A stretch of DNA of 14,256 nucleotides from an uncultured Porphyromonadaceae bacterium. Its GTDB lineage: Bacteria; Bacteroidota; Bacteroidia; Bacteroidales; Muribaculaceae. The notes beneath the pieces are model-generated. The model was not told the origin of the DNA. It made no database searches and saw only the letters and a program-made list of their open reading frames with translations. This document shows, piece after piece, positions 7,602 through 14,256 of this stretch. The stretch is from NCBI GenBank assembly GCA_947176615.1, contig CAMWRO010000045.1:1-14256 (forward strand). The letters are read 5' to 3'. How positions within the stretch are numbered: position 1 is the first letter of the stretch; the number at the start of each line of letters is the position of its first letter. A program made the translations under genes and the position numbers.

Positions 7602-9360
7602 TCTCAATTCGTTTGGCTATGTCGGCGACTGTCACATCATCGAATGAGGCGAACATCTCGCACATTTTTTTATAGAAATCCCAGCGTATGCCGTCGTTTA
7701 TGTCGTAATCCGTGACGCTTGTCAGGATACTGCCAATGGCCGAGGCAAGGAAAAAGGTAGGAGAGGTGGAAAACTGAACAGCCTGAACAAGATTTGACTC
7801 GATGGCATATTGCTGAACCTGCAGTTCAAGTGCTCTCACTTTCAAAAAGCGGTGCTCGGCGAGTTTCGCCATGATGCAGAACAGTGCCTCGGAAAGATAC
7901 TGAGTGCCGAATTTGAGGTAGTAGGCAAACAGTATCGTCTCGGCCAAAGTCGCGTAAACTTTATGCCGGCGACCAAATTTGTCCCTGAGCGTTGTGACCT
8001 GCGGGAGAACACGAAACGCCTTGTAACGGTCATTGAAATGACCGACAAAGGCAAAGAAGTGGGAGCCCCCCTGAATGGGTTCAAAGAAGTCGAATCTTTC
8101 GCCGAATGGCGGTACATCAATCATTATCGGCGCCGATTGAAATTCGTCGCGCACATAGTGGCCATTTTCGTTGAAATCATCCTTGTGCAATAGTTTCCGC
8201 AGCCTGTAGACATGTCGCCCGAGGGATTGTTCAGCCGGCATAGTGCCGTCATCTTCCTTTTTCGTGAGTTTTGTCCAGTTATTTGCAAGATGAACAGCCT
8301 GTGGCTCAGACTGTATATATCGCAGATGATGGGCCTTCAAAAGGTCATAGTCGGTGAGTTTTACCCCTTTAGAGTTCTGATTGGAGAAAAAGGTGTATCC
8401 GAGATCAAGATTGTCCCCGTTGATTATGATTACCGAGAACAGCAGGGATGAAAGGACCGCATCGAGCATGGAGTTGTCCCTCAGCGACCTCAAAAGGGTG
8501 GTTATGACGGCCTTGGCATTCTTAATGTGCTTTATGGCATCATTATTCCTGAATCTTTCGTTCAATAACGGGATATTCCCATCATAGCCGAGGCCCCACA
8601 GAATCAGTGACAGAGTTACCAGTCGCTGCTGTCCGTCCACTATCTCATACTTTCCTCCGCGATGCTGCAAGATAATGGTTCCCAGATGGTAATGAGTTTT
8701 CTTGCTCAGGGCAGACAGACTGTCCCACAAGGACTCAATCTGTCTTTTTTCCCAACAGTATATGCGCTGATAATCGGGAATCGAGAGTGGCAGATCAAAC
8801 AGACCGGCTATCCCGAGGCTATGAATAGAAACTTCGTCGCATGATGTGTCGGAGACACCGGGTTCATGGTGCAATGTATATTTTCCTTGCAGTTCCCGGA
8901 AGATTGAGCTGCCTTCACCATAAAGTTCTTTCAGACTGTCGTCAAAGATGTCGACAAGACGCCGAAGTTTATGAATCAAGTCATTCACATCGGTCACTTC
9001 CTCTTTTATAATGCAGCTGATGCAGTGAGATTCAGGGGCGAGCCATTTCAGGTCGTCATATTCACGACTCCGGCGTTTTAGTTCGCGTGACTGCCGGATG
9101 TACTTCTTTCCGGCATATTCGCCTTCCAGATGCAGACAGACATAACCGCCTAAATATTCATAATGAATCCAGCCATTTATTTCACTTCGGCCATCATATA
9201 TCTGAATATAACGATTGCTCTGCCATGTGCCCTTTTTCTCTCCGCCATAATCAGGCATGTGAACCCAGTCAGAGCCGGAACCGGCATAAGGAATTATTTC
9301 CCTGATCCGTTCAATCAAGGCTCCCTTCAACCAATTGTTTATATTGACGTTCAGTCCCAT
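7588..9360 (-). CDS. DUF262 protein with an extra N-terminal domain and no HNH region
   Basis: This 590-residue protein has a DUF262 domain starting late, at about residue 180, with SIPDYQRIYCW (about 193-203) and DGQQR (242-246) intact. Residues 1-150 form a separate domain I cannot name, with strand-like stretches RYIQIYDG, WIHYEYLGG and VCLHLEGEYAG and then a very basic helix (about 86-100). The C-terminal 190 residues are helical and show no EHxxPQ or GNL motif, so the DUF1524 nuclease is missing. A likely role is nucleotide-dependent sensor or partner of the HNH-bearing DUF262 protein encoded next, comparable in idea to split GmrS/GmrD pairs. The gene lies 6 bp after the KAP NTPase gene and overlaps the next by 14 bp, so the three are one operon. 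The role is inference. Confidence 0.85.
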   Translation of the reverse strand: MGLNVNINNWLKGALIERIREIIPYAGSGSDWVHMPDYGGEKKGTWQSNRYIQIYDGRSEINGWIHYEYLGGYVCLHLEGEYAGKKYIRQSRELKRRSREYDDLKWLAPESHCISCIIKEEVTDVNDLIHKLRRLVDIFDDSLKELYGEGSSIFRELQGKYTLHHEPGVSDTSCDEVSIHSLGIAGLFDLPLSIPDYQRIYCWEKRQIESLWDSLSALSKKTHYHLGTIILQHRGGKYEIVDGQQRLVTLSLILWGLGYDGNIPLLNERFRNNDAIKHIKNAKAVITTLLRSLRDNSMLDAVLSSLLFSVIIINGDNLDLGYTFFSNQNSKGVKLTDYDLLKAHHLRYIQSEPQAVHLANNWTKLTKKEDDGTMPAEQSLGRHVYRLRKLLHKDDFNENGHYVRDEFQSAPIMIDVPPFGERFDFFEPIQGGSHFFAFVGHFNDRYKAFRVLPQVTTLRDKFGRRHKVYATLAETILFAYYLKFGTQYLSEALFCIMAKLAEHRFLKVRALELQVQQYAIESNLVQAVQFSTSPTFFLASAIGSILTSVTDYDINDGIRWDFYKKMCEMFASFDDVTVADIAKRIENEYR

Positions 9361-9366
9361 ATAATT

Positions 9367-11337
9367 TTATTTAAAATCTTTCATAGCCTTGCGGAAATCG
9401 TAGTTGGCGATGAGCACATGGGCAACCGTATCAATGATTTTATCCTCCTCGAAATGAGAAGGCTTTTCAAGATCAATCCAGAACTGAGGGTTATTGGTTA
9501 TGTCAGCGGCCATCCACCCGGTGTCATGGATATATCTCAGCTCATCGATATAACTTGGGAAATAGGTTGCATTGCCTTCGTAGATACGCCCTTTGAAGAA
9601 CCAAGTTTTCTTGCTCAACAGGGGAATAAATACCGAATCCAGCTTACCGAGGCTGTCAGCGATAACTGTTTCCTGCATCAGCTGGTCAAATGTCATGCCG
9701 GTCAACCGTTCCGGACGGCTCACATGGAAATCAAGCCATAGCCGCAGGCTTATCTGGTTATCTGAATTGACCGACGGGGTGAACGTAACATCAAAACAGG
9801 TTTCATCATCAATCCAGAAATATACGCCTCCGTTACCCGTGTTTCTTTTAAGCTGCCACTTGTCAATGTCGGGACGCAGTTGGTGGATACGCTCCATCAC
9901 GTTCTTATGGAGTTTCTGCATGAGACTTTTCTTGTCAAAATCTTCAGCATTGAAGTCGGCATTTATACCTGTCACAGAAGACTTATCCATAATTTCCTTC
10001 ATCTTTTTGCCAAGCTGCTGCGACCCGGCCTGATTGGTTTTCGCAAGGATGTCAATAACCAGATTCAGCAACAGGGAAATATCGTTGAGATGCTGGGTTA
10101 AATAGGCGTCGGGCGCACACGCGGCCTCAAGGACGTCTTCCCATTGATTGCCTGACTCATTGTCCTCGGAATCAATGTCGACCTTTATTCCCATTTTCTG
10201 CGCAAATTCCAAGTTCCAACCGGTAAAACCGGGATTGCGCGAGAGCATGCGGTAAATTTTGGGATAACAGATCTGTATCGAGACGGTGATGAAATTCAGA
10301 ATCTTGTCATCCAAAGTGGTATCCGCGGATTTATTTTCCTGCGGGCGTCCACACTGCGCGATGCAGTCAAGCAATGACAGAGTGTTTATGAGGCGCTTTA
10401 TTGAACGCGGGTTCTTCCCCACCGATGCCTCCACCACTTTTGAAAACAGCGATCTGACTTGAGGATTCGTAGTGTCAAATTCCTTGACATATCCAATGCC
10501 CACAAGCGATTTGAGAATAAAATCCATCGGCCGGTAATTATTCACCGGGAGAGAAAACGGCACCTGAATGATTTTGTCGAAGAAGGAACGGAATTCTCGT
10601 TCATTCTTCTCGGTAAGTTCGCCGAATTTCGGTTTCAGACCCTTGACAACGACATCATAATCGATGGCAAGCACAAAAATACAATTGTCAAGAGTGAAAA
10701 TATTTTTGAGCAATTCAAGAATCTCGACAGCAACGGGAGGATTCAGACGGTCAAGATCATCCACGAAAATGATTACCCCGCGCTTGTCGGCCTCAGTGAT
10801 TGACTTTTGCACAGCTTCTGACAGAGCTTTTTTCAAGTCGGAAAGTGACGCCGTCTCATTGGTTCCGGTGAGTTCGGGCAAATCAGTAGGCACGTTTGCC
10901 GCCTCAAGACCGACAGCTATCATGCCACCCACTCCGGGAATTGTCTTCAGACTCTCTCTGACCCCACGATATAGAAAACTGCCTGCACCACGCAAAAATC
11001 CGTTGAAGGTCTTTTTGGAGGCGGAATCATCTTTGGTTAATTCCTGAACCAACTGAGCCAGTATTCTGTATACCGTAGCCTCGGGAGAAGACATCATGGA
11101 ATATTCCCATGTGTTGATATCTATTCCTATGAACCGGGAATCGGGGCCGGAACAAAGAGCCCGCTCAAGCCGGGTCATTAAAGAAGTTTTTCCACTGCCC
11201 CACTCACCCTGCAAGGCAATGGTAATGGGTGCAGAGGAGTTTTCAATAAACTTAATCAGACCGTTAACATATCGTTCAGTGCCAAAGTCATTGACATTCT
11301 CGTTGAACGGGAGATCAGACAGGGATGTTTTTTTCAT
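9367..11337 (-). CDS. KAP-family P-loop NTPase, first gene of putative defence operon
   Basis: The 656-residue protein shows a Walker A motif GEWGSGKTS (44-52), the KAP-typical DINTWEYS shortly after, and a Walker B with the KAP double acid-D-R signature (VIIFVDDLDRL, 188-198). The following FVLAIDYDVV (221-230) and KNPRSIKRLINTL also fit KAP/STAND NTPases. Between Walker A and B many KAP proteins carry membrane helices; here only a short glycine-rich, weakly hydrophobic stretch (about 115-146) is present, so the protein is probably soluble. Residues from about 475 form a C-terminal domain I do not recognise (strands near YFWIDDE and ISLRLWLDFHV), possibly the sensor. KAP NTPases such as PifA and the QatA-type ATPases act in phage exclusion. 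It precedes two DUF262 genes in one operon. Confidence 0.9.
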   Translation of the reverse strand: MKKTSLSDLPFNENVNDFGTERYVNGLIKFIENSSAPITIALQGEWGSGKTSLMTRLERALCSGPDSRFIGIDINTWEYSMMSSPEATVYRILAQLVQELTKDDSASKKTFNGFLRGAGSFLYRGVRESLKTIPGVGGMIAVGLEAANVPTDLPELTGTNETASLSDLKKALSEAVQKSITEADKRGVIIFVDDLDRLNPPVAVEILELLKNIFTLDNCIFVLAIDYDVVVKGLKPKFGELTEKNEREFRSFFDKIIQVPFSLPVNNYRPMDFILKSLVGIGYVKEFDTTNPQVRSLFSKVVEASVGKNPRSIKRLINTLSLLDCIAQCGRPQENKSADTTLDDKILNFITVSIQICYPKIYRMLSRNPGFTGWNLEFAQKMGIKVDIDSEDNESGNQWEDVLEAACAPDAYLTQHLNDISLLLNLVIDILAKTNQAGSQQLGKKMKEIMDKSSVTGINADFNAEDFDKKSLMQKLHKNVMERIHQLRPDIDKWQLKRNTGNGGVYFWIDDETCFDVTFTPSVNSDNQISLRLWLDFHVSRPERLTGMTFDQLMQETVIADSLGKLDSVFIPLLSKKTWFFKGRIYEGNATYFPSYIDELRYIHDTGWMAADITNNPQFWIDLEKPSHFEEDKIIDTVAHVLIANYDFRKAMKDFK

Positions 11338-11812
11338 GATGCTGTGTTATTTGGTTATTAAATTAGTATCAGAATTTATTTGCCTCGGTCTAACGGGTTT
11401 CGGCAATTCCGGTTGCATCAAAAAGAGGACACAACACTCTTTATCTTTTTCTTTTCGGTTAGGCTCTGGTATTGCCCTTGGGTCAAGAAATAGAGAAAGC
11501 AGCCTGTGTCCTCGCGGGAGGACGCACAAAGCAAGCTTTGACCTATTCTTTCGACCCATTAGTTAGATTTACCAGATTTAACCGAATCGAGATATGGCCA
11601 TTGCAAGTTAATGCAAATCGTTATGTATATATATCTTTGTCTTCTTCTGTTCTGAAATTTTTAATTGTTGATCAATCGCAAAATTACAAAATATTTGTAA
11701 GACAGATAATATGTTTCACAACATATTTACAGACTGCATTATTACTTATATCTAAGTTTCTCAGCAAAAGTATAACAATGCTGTCTCAATATCGGTGACA
11801 GAAGAAAGATTT
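11338..11812 (-). other. Long AT-rich leader upstream of the KAP operon
   Basis: About 475 bp with no convincing gene. A 70-codon frame (11347-11559, minus) ends 9 bp before the KAP start, but it is rich in Arg, Pro and rare codons and I do not count it as coding. Structured elements: GTCCTC-GCGG-GAGGAC (11508-11523), CAAAGC-AA-GCTTTG (11527-11540), TTACAAA-ATA-TTTGTAA (11684-11700) and AATATGTT-TCAC-AACATATT (11708-11727). Possible minus-strand -7 boxes are TAATTTTG (complement of 11679-11686) and TACTTTTG (complement of 11765-11772); neither has a well-placed -33 box. A long structured 5' leader or a small RNA is possible. Confidence 0.45.
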
Positions 11813-11824
11813 TAATGTGGTGGC

Positions 11825-11911
11825 CGCGCACCTCTGACTCGCAGAGGTGCGCGTAATGACGGAGGCAATACGCCAACGACCTTGCAAGGAGGTCTTGCAA
11901 GGTCGTTGGCG
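11825..11911. repeat. Two strong tandem hairpins
   Basis: The first has 12-bp perfect arms CGCGCACCTCTG and CAGAGGTGCGCG with loop ACTCG (11825-11853). The second has 18-bp perfect arms (11871-11888 and 11894-11911, core CGCCAACGACCTTGCAAG) with a 5-nt loop GAGGT. Neither is followed by a T-run on either strand, so they are not ordinary terminators. GC content is far above that of the adjacent leader. Confidence 0.7.
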
Positions 11912-11912
11912 A

Positions 11913-11986
11913 AGAGGACGAGATTCTTTTTGCTGCGCAAAGCGCTGAAGCGGTTACGGACTCTGCTCGTCCGAACCTCCTCCTCT
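11913..11986 (-). repeat. Structured imperfect palindrome containing a copy of the tRNA-Ser 3' end
   Basis: On the minus strand the outer arms AGAGGAGGAGGTTC and GAATCTCGTCCTCT pair at 12 of 14 positions. Inside is a stem CGGAC/GTCCG, extended by GGTT/AACC, with a 7-nt loop GAGCAGA, then GCGC-TTT-GCGC. The arm GAATCTCGTCCTCT is identical to 14 bases at the 3' end of the neighbouring tRNA-Ser gene. It may be a tRNA-derived remnant, an attachment-site relic or a member of a dispersed repeat. Confidence 0.5.
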
Positions 11987-11994
11987 CTAACGCA

Positions 11995-12027
11995 AAAGAG
12001 CCACAAGTCAAGGACTTGCGGCTCTTT
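11995..12027 (-). terminator. Terminator of tRNA-Ser
   Basis: On the minus strand AAAGAGCCGCAAG and CTTGTGGCTCTTT pair (one G-U) around loop TCCTTGA, and the second arm runs into four T. It begins 1 bp after the tRNA 3' end. Confidence 0.75.
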
Positions 12028-12028
12028 G

Positions 12029-12117
12029 CGGAGAGGACGAGATTCGAACTCGTGGATAGGATTGCTCCCATCGTCGGTTTAGCAAACCGGTGGTTTCAGC
12101 CACTCACCCACCTCTCC
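12029..12117 (-). tRNA. tRNA-Ser(GCT)
   Basis: The 89-nt gene folds as a class II tRNA. The acceptor stem is GGAGAGG/CCTCTCC. The anticodon arm CGGTT-TGCTAAA-CCG contains anticodon GCT (reads AGC/AGT serine codons). A long variable arm (CGATGGGAGCAATCCTATC) follows, and the T-arm is CGAGTTCGAATCTCG. The discriminator base is G, as expected for serine, and CCA is not encoded. It has its own promoter and terminator. Its 3' end points at the defence operon, an arrangement common where islands insert at tRNA genes. Confidence 0.95.
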
Positions 12118-12168
12118 ATTCGCGGTGTTTAGTCGCTGCCGACAGCCATAGAGGCTTATTCGGTTGTG

Positions 12169-12200
12169 CAAAGTTAGATAGTTTTCCGCTACTTTCCAAA
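12169..12200 (-). promoter_or_regulatory. Canonical Bacteroidetes promoter for tRNA-Ser
   Basis: On the minus strand a TTTG -33 box (complement of 12197-12200) and a perfect TAACTTTG -7 box (complement of 12169-12176) are separated by 20 nt. The tRNA begins about 50 nt downstream. It is the best-matching promoter in the window. Confidence 0.8.
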
Positions 12201-12250
12201 TGTTTTTGCAATTATTTTCAACCGCGAGGGCAAAGAATTTGTTTTTCAGG

Positions 12251-13921
12251 TCAATAGTGGAATGATGACCCCCCGAGGAACTCGCGCAGAAGGCTCGTCG
12301 GCGGAATGACGCGGTCGCTGATGGGGACAAAATAAGAGAGAATGCGGCGCAGGCGGTGGGCTTGGGCATACTCGGGCATGTCGCGCGGAACGGATTTCAG
12401 CACGTTGTCGGCCTCCTCTTTCATAACCCCCATTTCAAAAAGGAGCGAGGAGTTGAACATCGAGTCGGCGTTTTCCTGAAAGGGGAATATCCACTTTTTC
12501 TCGCCGCGCTGCACGCTGGGCCATCGGCGGATGGTCTCGACAGGAGGAGTGCCACGATACTTGTAGTCACGGATTATGCGGCGCAACAGCCGGTTGTCAG
12601 TCGTCGACATCCAGTTGTGGTCGTCAATCGAGAGGGTGGTGAGCGCCGAGACATAGATGCGGTATTTCATACGCTCCTCGACCTGAGCGGTCAGTTCGGG
12701 GTTAAGGCCGTGGATGCCCTCGATGAGCAGGACGGTGTTGGGCCCGAGCTTGATGCGGTTGCCGTTGTACTGCCTCTCACCGCGCTCGAAACTGTAACTC
12801 GGCAACTCGACTTCGCGACCGGTCAGGAGGCTGTTCAGGTCCTCGTTGAACTGTTTCAGGTCGAGAGCATAGAGGGATTCATAGTCATAGTCGCCGGTCT
12901 CGTCAAGCGGGGTGTCGACACGGTTTACAAAATAATCGTCAAGGGAAATCATGACGGGATGGAGGAGATTGGTCAGCAGCTGGACGGCAAGACGCTTTGT
13001 AAAAGTTGTCTTGCCCGACGAGGATGGGCCGGCAACGAGAACAATGCGTGATCCGCCCTGATGGAAACGCTCGGTAATCCTGTCGGCAATCGCACCTATA
13101 TATTTCGTGTGCAGAGCCTCGGCGACATTAATCATCATTGCGGTGTCGCCTCTGCCGACAAGTGAGTTGACATCACCGGCATTGTGAATGTTCATAACCG
13201 AGTTGAAGCGCACATAATCGGTAAAGGCGCGGTAGAGCTTTGGCTGAGAAACCGGGGTTGCAACACGGGAAGTGTCGGCCGGGTCGGGACCGAGAAGGAG
13301 ATAGCCTTCCTCATAAGGAATCAGGTCAAAGACACCGAGCATACCGGTGGAGGGAGCGAGATTTCCATAGTAACCGTCACAGATGCCGTCAAGACGGTAA
13401 TAGACGGTATAAAGCTCATGGAGCGTTTTCAACAGCTTTACCTTGTCATCGAGATGCTGTCCCTCAAAAATCTTTATAACGTCGGCTGTGAGCCTCTCTT
13501 TGCGCTCAAACGGGATGTCACGGGCGACAATCGAGGAGATTTTGTCGCGAAGCATAGGCGCCATTTCCCCGGGAGCCACATACGCGCCGAAAATGCGGAA
13601 ATAATATCCGCGCGAGACAGCATGTTCCATCACGAGCCGCGCACCGGGCATCAGGTCAGTGACGGCCTTATAAAGTACCATGCAGAGCGACCGGATATAA
13701 CAACGGAGACCGGCAGGATGCTCCACGGGCAGGAACTCGACCATCTTAGGGGCAAAGACAGGATAATTCATATCCTCAGTCTTATTGTTAACCCGGGCAC
13801 AAATAGGAGCGAAGGGGATGCGGTCTCTCAATCCTTCATATATATCCGCGAGAGTCATGCCGCCTGTAAAGGGCACATATTCTCCGATATTCTGGCAATA
13901 GACTTTCAGTTGGGCACTCAT
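12251..13921 (-). CDS. TGS-domain nucleoside (uridine-like) kinase
   Basis: I start at the ATG at 13921 (556 residues, MSAQLKVYCQ); the longer frame to 14002 adds an AT-rich stretch that looks like leader DNA. Residues 1-65 resemble a TGS domain and residues about 75-200 the second additional domain of threonyl-tRNA synthetase (MEHAVSRGYYF). The kinase domain has Walker A GPSSSGKTT (298-306), ISLDDYFVNR (325-334), as in uridine kinases, and LLIEGIHGLN. This fused architecture is widespread in Bacteroidales and annotated as nucleoside kinase; phosphorylation of uridine/cytidine in pyrimidine salvage is the likely reaction, though the substrate is unproven. It is a housekeeping gene and marks the right flank of the accessory region. 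An imperfect -7 box (TATCTTTA, complement of 13941-13948) lies upstream. Confidence 0.9.
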   Translation of the reverse strand: MSAQLKVYCQNIGEYVPFTGGMTLADIYEGLRDRIPFAPICARVNNKTEDMNYPVFAPKMVEFLPVEHPAGLRCYIRSLCMVLYKAVTDLMPGARLVMEHAVSRGYYFRIFGAYVAPGEMAPMLRDKISSIVARDIPFERKERLTADVIKIFEGQHLDDKVKLLKTLHELYTVYYRLDGICDGYYGNLAPSTGMLGVFDLIPYEEGYLLLGPDPADTSRVATPVSQPKLYRAFTDYVRFNSVMNIHNAGDVNSLVGRGDTAMMINVAEALHTKYIGAIADRITERFHQGGSRIVLVAGPSSSGKTTFTKRLAVQLLTNLLHPVMISLDDYFVNRVDTPLDETGDYDYESLYALDLKQFNEDLNSLLTGREVELPSYSFERGERQYNGNRIKLGPNTVLLIEGIHGLNPELTAQVEERMKYRIYVSALTTLSIDDHNWMSTTDNRLLRRIIRDYKYRGTPPVETIRRWPSVQRGEKKWIFPFQENADSMFNSSLLFEMGVMKEEADNVLKSVPRDMPEYAQAHRLRRILSYFVPISDRVIPPTSLLREFLGGSSFHY

Positions 13922-14086
13922 TGAATCAAAATTTTGTGTATAAAGATACAAAATCTTTGACAACAATAAATCTTTTAATCCAAAAAAGCTCCATGAGAGC
14001 AAATTTCGGCGTCAATCCTCCAATTTTACGGGTCAATGTAAATAACCGGTTGAAATATTAAAAATCTACCCGAGTGTAAAATCATT

Positions 14087-14146
14087 TTTACTTAATGGTA
14101 ATTTCGTTGAGCCCGTAGGGCTCAGTTTGCAATCTCATTAAGTAAA
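14087..14146. repeat. Nested inverted repeat upstream of the nucleoside kinase
   Basis: Outer arms TTTACTTAATG (14087-14097) and CATTAAGTAAA (14136-14146) are perfect. Inside them lies a second perfect stem TGAGCCC-GTA-GGGCTCA (14108-14124). There is no T-run after the stem, and the region 14003-14086 before it shows nothing I can name. Confidence 0.7.
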
Positions 14147-14256
14147 TAGCATTGGGGCGCGATGTCACTGACCTAAGGGTATGGCAGCCGCGGAGCGGCA
14201 GGGCCATGCGAAACCCCATGCCTCGGCTTGGGGAGAGGAAGATATCCAAGGACTTA
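14147..14256 (+). other. GC-rich structured sequence running off the window, probable repeat or RNA element
   Basis: Several short stems are visible: GCCGC-GGA-GCGGC (14187-14199) enclosed by ATGGC/GCCAT (14181-14185 and 14203-14207), then CCCCA and TTGGGG arms around ATGCCTCGGC-type sequence (about 14214-14233). No reading frame of useful length is present. Composition differs sharply from the AT-rich stretch before it. It could be part of a structured RNA or a dispersed repeat; the end is missing. Confidence 0.4.

Noticed and set aside
5766..9360. One frameshifted DUF262 gene rather than two genes
   Set aside because: Each protein has its own complete DUF262 domain with YQR and DGQQR motifs, its own start and stop, and different flanking domains.
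11347..11559. 70-codon minus-strand frame directly upstream of the KAP gene
   Set aside because: Position fits an operon, but composition (many Arg, Pro and rare codons) and the hairpins within it look non-coding; kept only as a possibility in the leader entry.
11825..11986. CRISPR-like array
   Set aside because: The repeats are different palindromes, not equal direct repeats separated by spacers, and no cas gene is present.
11742..12071. Open frames across the hairpin cluster next to tRNA-Ser
   Set aside because: They read through perfect palindromes and part of the tRNA gene, so they are chance translations of structured DNA.
12356..13051. Plus-strand frames opposite the nucleoside kinase (also 13184-13924)
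   Set aside because: They are antisense shadows of a gene with clear TGS and P-loop motifs.

Overview
The window looks like chromosome from a gut Bacteroidales bacterium, most likely Muribaculaceae or a close relative. Reasons: promoters fit the Bacteroidetes pattern (TTTG, about 20 nt, TAnnTTTG) and Shine-Dalgarno sites are not obvious. A secreted protein has the C-terminal tail typical of the phylum, a TGS-containing nucleoside kinase of the Bacteroidales type is present, and hairpin-rich intergenic repeats are abundant. The family assignment is inference; no rRNA or species marker is present.

Left part (1-5450), envelope and glycan functions: the 3' end of a polysaccharide flippase (+); a PAP2-type phosphatase with a probable outer-membrane barrel (-); a secreted GH30 glycoside hydrolase (-), 51 bp upstream of the phosphatase and probably co-transcribed with it; then, divergently, a secreted protein of unknown function (+). 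The GH30/secreted-protein junction carries two divergent promoters and a strong inverted repeat.

Middle part (5766-11337): a tight three-gene minus-strand operon, visibly more AT-rich than its flanks. In order of transcription it encodes a KAP-family P-loop NTPase, a DUF262 protein with an extra N-terminal domain and no HNH region, and a DUF262-DUF1524 (HNH) protein. The gap between the first two genes is 6 bp and the last two overlap by 14 bp. DUF262/DUF1524 is the architecture of GmrSD/BrxU/SspE-type defence nucleases, and KAP NTPases occur in several defence systems. I infer a composite anti-phage system. I do not recognise this three-gene combination as a named one, and it is the main point of interest here.

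Right part (11338-14256): a long AT-rich leader upstream of the KAP gene, a cluster of strong hairpins, tRNA-Ser(GCT) with its own promoter and terminator (its 3' end faces the defence operon), a TGS/uridine-kinase-like nucleoside kinase, and a structured repeat that runs off the window.

Two copies of a three-hairpin repeat sit exactly at the two convergent gene junctions (592-722 and 5518-5648), where they can act as bidirectional terminators. A third, inverted, partial unit at 5669-5700 shows paired base changes that keep its stem.
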